From: Chloroflexota bacterium
Lineage (GTDB): Bacteria; Chloroflexota; Limnocylindria; Limnocylindrales; CSP1-4
Reading direction: 5' to 3'
NCBI GenBank assembly: GCA_017881915.1
Contig: JADGQK010000017.1
Span: forward strand, 1-41,553
DNA length: 41,553 nucleotides
The translations under genes and the position numbers were made by a program. Below are positions 39,967 to 41,553 of this stretch, one piece after another (the stretch's first letter is position 1; each line of letters starts with the position of its first letter). The notes under the pieces were generated by a model. The model did no database searches. It was given only the letters and a program-made list of their open reading frames with translations, and was not told the origin of the DNA.

Positions 39967-40812
39967 TCAGGCGTCGTTGTCGGGGTGCTCGGTGGCCTTG
40001 GCGGCGGCCTTCGGGTCGGCTTTGCCGGTCGCCTTCGCGGACTTGGCGGCCTTGGGCTTGGCAACCTCGGACTTGGCGGCCTTGGGCTTGGCAACCTTGG
40101 GCTTGCTGGCTGGGGTGCCGGCGGAAGCGTTCGCCGTGGTCGGCTTGGCCGGCCGGCCCGGCTTGGGCGTGGTCTCCGGCTGGGCGTCCGCCCCGGATTC
40201 GACCGGGGCTTCAACTGTCGAGTCGGGCGCCGTGTGGGCGACTACGGGGACCTCAGGCTCAGGCAGGTCGAGGCCGAGGGCGGCCAGCGGACCGCTGGGA
40301 ACCTCGAGCACCTGGACGGACCCGCCGGCAGCCTCGATCTTGGCAATCGCGCTCCGACTGAACGCGTCGGCGACCACGAAGAGGGCCACCGACAAATCAC
40401 CGTTGCCGAGGACCTTGAGTGGCTTCTTGAGGGTCGACACGAGTCCGGCCGCGCGCAGGATCTCCTGGTTGATCGTGATCGGGGCCGTCGTTCCGGCCTT
40501 GCCGGCCTTCTTCGCCCCGGGTAGCTCGCCGGGCTCGAAGATGCCGGCCTCGACAAGGGCAGCGATCCGTCCGAGATTCACGACCTCGTATTCGATCCGG
40601 AAGCGATTCTTGAAGCCGTGCAGCTTGGGGATCCGCATCTGGAGGGGCGTCTGGCCGCCTTCGAACCAGGCCGGGATCGAGGCTCCGGCGCGAGCCTTCT
40701 GGCCCTTCGTGCCGCGGCCCGCGGTCTTGCCGCCGCCCGCCGCGATCCCGCGCCCGACGCGCTTGCGCGCGCGGTGGGCGCCCTTCGCGGGGCGCAGATC
40801 GTGGAGCTTCAT
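39967..40812 (-). CDS. rplO: 50S ribosomal protein L15 with a long Lys/Ala/Pro-rich C-terminal tail
   Basis: 281 residues against about 145-150 normally. The first 175 are L15: [60 protein letters not shown] and the terminal LKVLGNGDLSVALFVVADAFSRSAIAKIEAAGGSVQVL. The remaining ~105 residues are low complexity: an acidic/Pro/Thr part, then a histone-H1-like stretch with KPKVAKPKAAKSEVAKPKAAKSAKATGK. A 30-bp DNA tandem repeat underlies the tail. The tail would project from or around the 50S surface; its role is unknown. Start overlaps the rpmD stop (ATGA). Confidence 0.95.
   Translation of the reverse strand: MKLHDLRPAKGAHRARKRVGRGIAAGGGKTAGRGTKGQKARAGASIPAWFEGGQTPLQMRIPKLHGFKNRFRIEYEVVNLGRIAALVEAGIFEPGELPGAKKAGKAGTTAPITINQEILRAAGLVSTLKKPLKVLGNGDLSVALFVVADAFSRSAIAKIEAAGGSVQVLEVPSGPLAALGLDLPEPEVPVVAHTAPDSTVEAPVESGADAQPETTPKPGRPAKPTTANASAGTPASKPKVAKPKAAKSEVAKPKAAKSAKATGKADPKAAAKATEHPDNDA
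40041..40100. repeat. 30-bp tandem repeat, two copies, in the rplO tail
   Basis: Two adjacent 30-base copies (acttggcggccttgggcttg..., 29 of 30 identical) with a partial third copy to the right. They encode the ten-residue period EVAKPKAAKS in the L15 tail. Copy number could vary by slippage. Confidence 0.85.
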
Positions 40813-41018
40813 GCCTTCTCCTCGGGACCGGCCTCGGGAAGCTCCTCGACCTGGACGAGGAAGCGCACCTGGCGGACCATGCCGCGGGTCGCTGGATTGT
40901 CCGGCACCTCGACGATGTCACCGATCCGGTGAAGGCCGAGGGCGCGAACCGTGGCGCGATTCCGCTGGATGTGACTGATCGTGCTCTTGACCTGGGTGAC
41001 GCGCAGCCTAGCGGGCAT
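40809..41018 (-). CDS. rpmD: 50S ribosomal protein L30
   Basis: 69 residues: [56 protein letters not shown], the whole L30 fold, with a short acidic tail. It lies between rpsE and rplO as in the spc operon and its start overlaps the rpsE end by 11 bases. Confidence 0.96.
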   Translation of the reverse strand: MPARLRVTQVKSTISHIQRNRATVRALGLHRIGDIVEVPDNPATRGMVRQVRFLVQVEELPEAGPEEKA

Positions 41019-41541
41019 CGGCGGCCTCCACGACAGGCTGGCCGGGGATCGCCAGGCGGACGGTCACGCCGCGACGAGCGGAGATCTCCGCGGCCGAGTG
41101 GAGCGAGGCCAGCGCGTTGATCGTGGCCCGGGTGACATTGACCGGGTTGGTCGAGCCGTGGACCTTGGCCAGGATGTCGCGGATGCCGGCCGCCTCGACG
41201 ACGGCGCGGACGGCGCCCCCGGCGATGACCCCGGTGCCCTGGGAGGCCGGCTTGAGCATGACCCGGGCGGCGGAATACTCGACCCGCACCTCGTGGGGGA
41301 TTGTCGTTCCGACCATCGGGATCCGGATCAGGTTCTTCTTGGCATCCTCGACGCCCTTGCGGATCGACTCGGGGACTTCGCCGGCCTTGCCCAGGCCGAC
41401 CCCGACGTGGCCGGCGCCATCACCGACGACGACGATCGCGCTGAAGCTGAAGCGACGGCCGCCCTTGACCACCTTCGCGACGCGGTTGATCTGGACGACA
41501 CGCTCCTCGAGCGTGAGCTTGTTGGGGTCGATGCGGGCCAC
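41008..41541 (-). CDS. rpsE: 30S ribosomal protein S5
   Basis: 177 residues: [62 protein letters not shown], the VKGGRRFSF loop being the translational-accuracy region, then the RNase-P-like second domain with [43 protein letters not shown]. The start is GTG with a strong AAGGAG six bases upstream, at the right edge of the window. The genes before it (rplR, rplF and so on) lie outside. Confidence 0.97.
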   Translation of the reverse strand: MARIDPNKLTLEERVVQINRVAKVVKGGRRFSFSAIVVVGDGAGHVGVGLGKAGEVPESIRKGVEDAKKNLIRIPMVGTTIPHEVRVEYSAARVMLKPASQGTGVIAGGAVRAVVEAAGIRDILAKVHGSTNPVNVTRATINALASLHSAAEISARRGVTVRLAIPGQPVVEAADAR

Positions 41542-41553
41542 TGGTTGCTCCTT

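Noticed and set aside
1-41553. CRISPR array, insertion sequence, prophage or tRNA
   Set aside because: No spaced direct repeats, transposase or integrase motifs, or tRNA-like cloverleaf sequences were seen by eye; the only clear tandem repeat is inside rplO.

Overview
The window is about 41.5 kb of GC-rich bacterial chromosome, dense with housekeeping genes. I see no insertion sequence, prophage, CRISPR array, tRNA or rRNA. GC-rich third codon positions, frequent GTG starts, an F420-type PPOX-fold reductase, a eukaryotic-type single-chain glycyl-tRNA synthetase, an NfnAB-like pair and a GlmL-like ATPase module suggest a GC-rich Chloroflexota lineage (Limnocylindria/Ellin6529-like). That placement is inferred from gene content and is not proven. 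A GC-rich actinobacterial relative is the main alternative.

Layout, left to right. (1) 1-111: the 3' end of a plus-strand gene, convergent with ppdK. (2) ppdK on minus, then a plus-strand redox block of an Fpr-type reductase and NfnA/NfnB-like flavoproteins. (3) A minus-strand group recO - F420 reductase - glyQS, divergent from a plus-strand polyprenyl diphosphate synthase. (4) From 10.36 kb to the right edge every gene is on minus. In transcription order this runs rpsE-rpmD-rplO-secY-adk-map-infA-rpmJ-rpsM-rpsK-rpsD-rpoA-rplQ-truA-rplM-rpsI (end of the spc/alpha ribosomal cluster), argF, a TPR protein, cdaA-cdaR-glmM-glmS (c-di-AMP and amino-sugar supply), acpS-nnrD-alr, a macro-domain protein, a small unknown protein, a GlmL-like ATPase with an unknown partner, tsaE-tsaB-rimI-tsaD-rsmA-ispE (tRNA t6A and 16S rRNA modification, isoprenoids), ridA, glmU and a CNNM/CBS transporter-like protein.

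Several genes converge on the cell envelope: glmS, glmM and glmU make UDP-GlcNAc, alr makes D-alanine, and ispE plus the polyprenyl synthase feed isoprenoid carriers. CdaA/CdaR sit directly before glmM, the conserved arrangement that ties c-di-AMP to peptidoglycan precursor flux. Fourteen gene junctions use a 4-bp NTGA stop/start overlap, so translational coupling is the rule.

Most interesting points: a recurring TANNNT-N6-RTG arrangement with no Shine-Dalgarno (glyQS, recO, tsaE, GlmL-like gene), pointing to leaderless mRNAs; an alanine racemase that appears to start at CTG and to run 128 nt out of frame into the next gene; an unassigned module of a GlmL-like ATPase, an unknown barrel-rich partner, a small protein and a macro domain; and a ribosomal protein L15 with a long histone-H1-like tail carrying a DNA tandem repeat.
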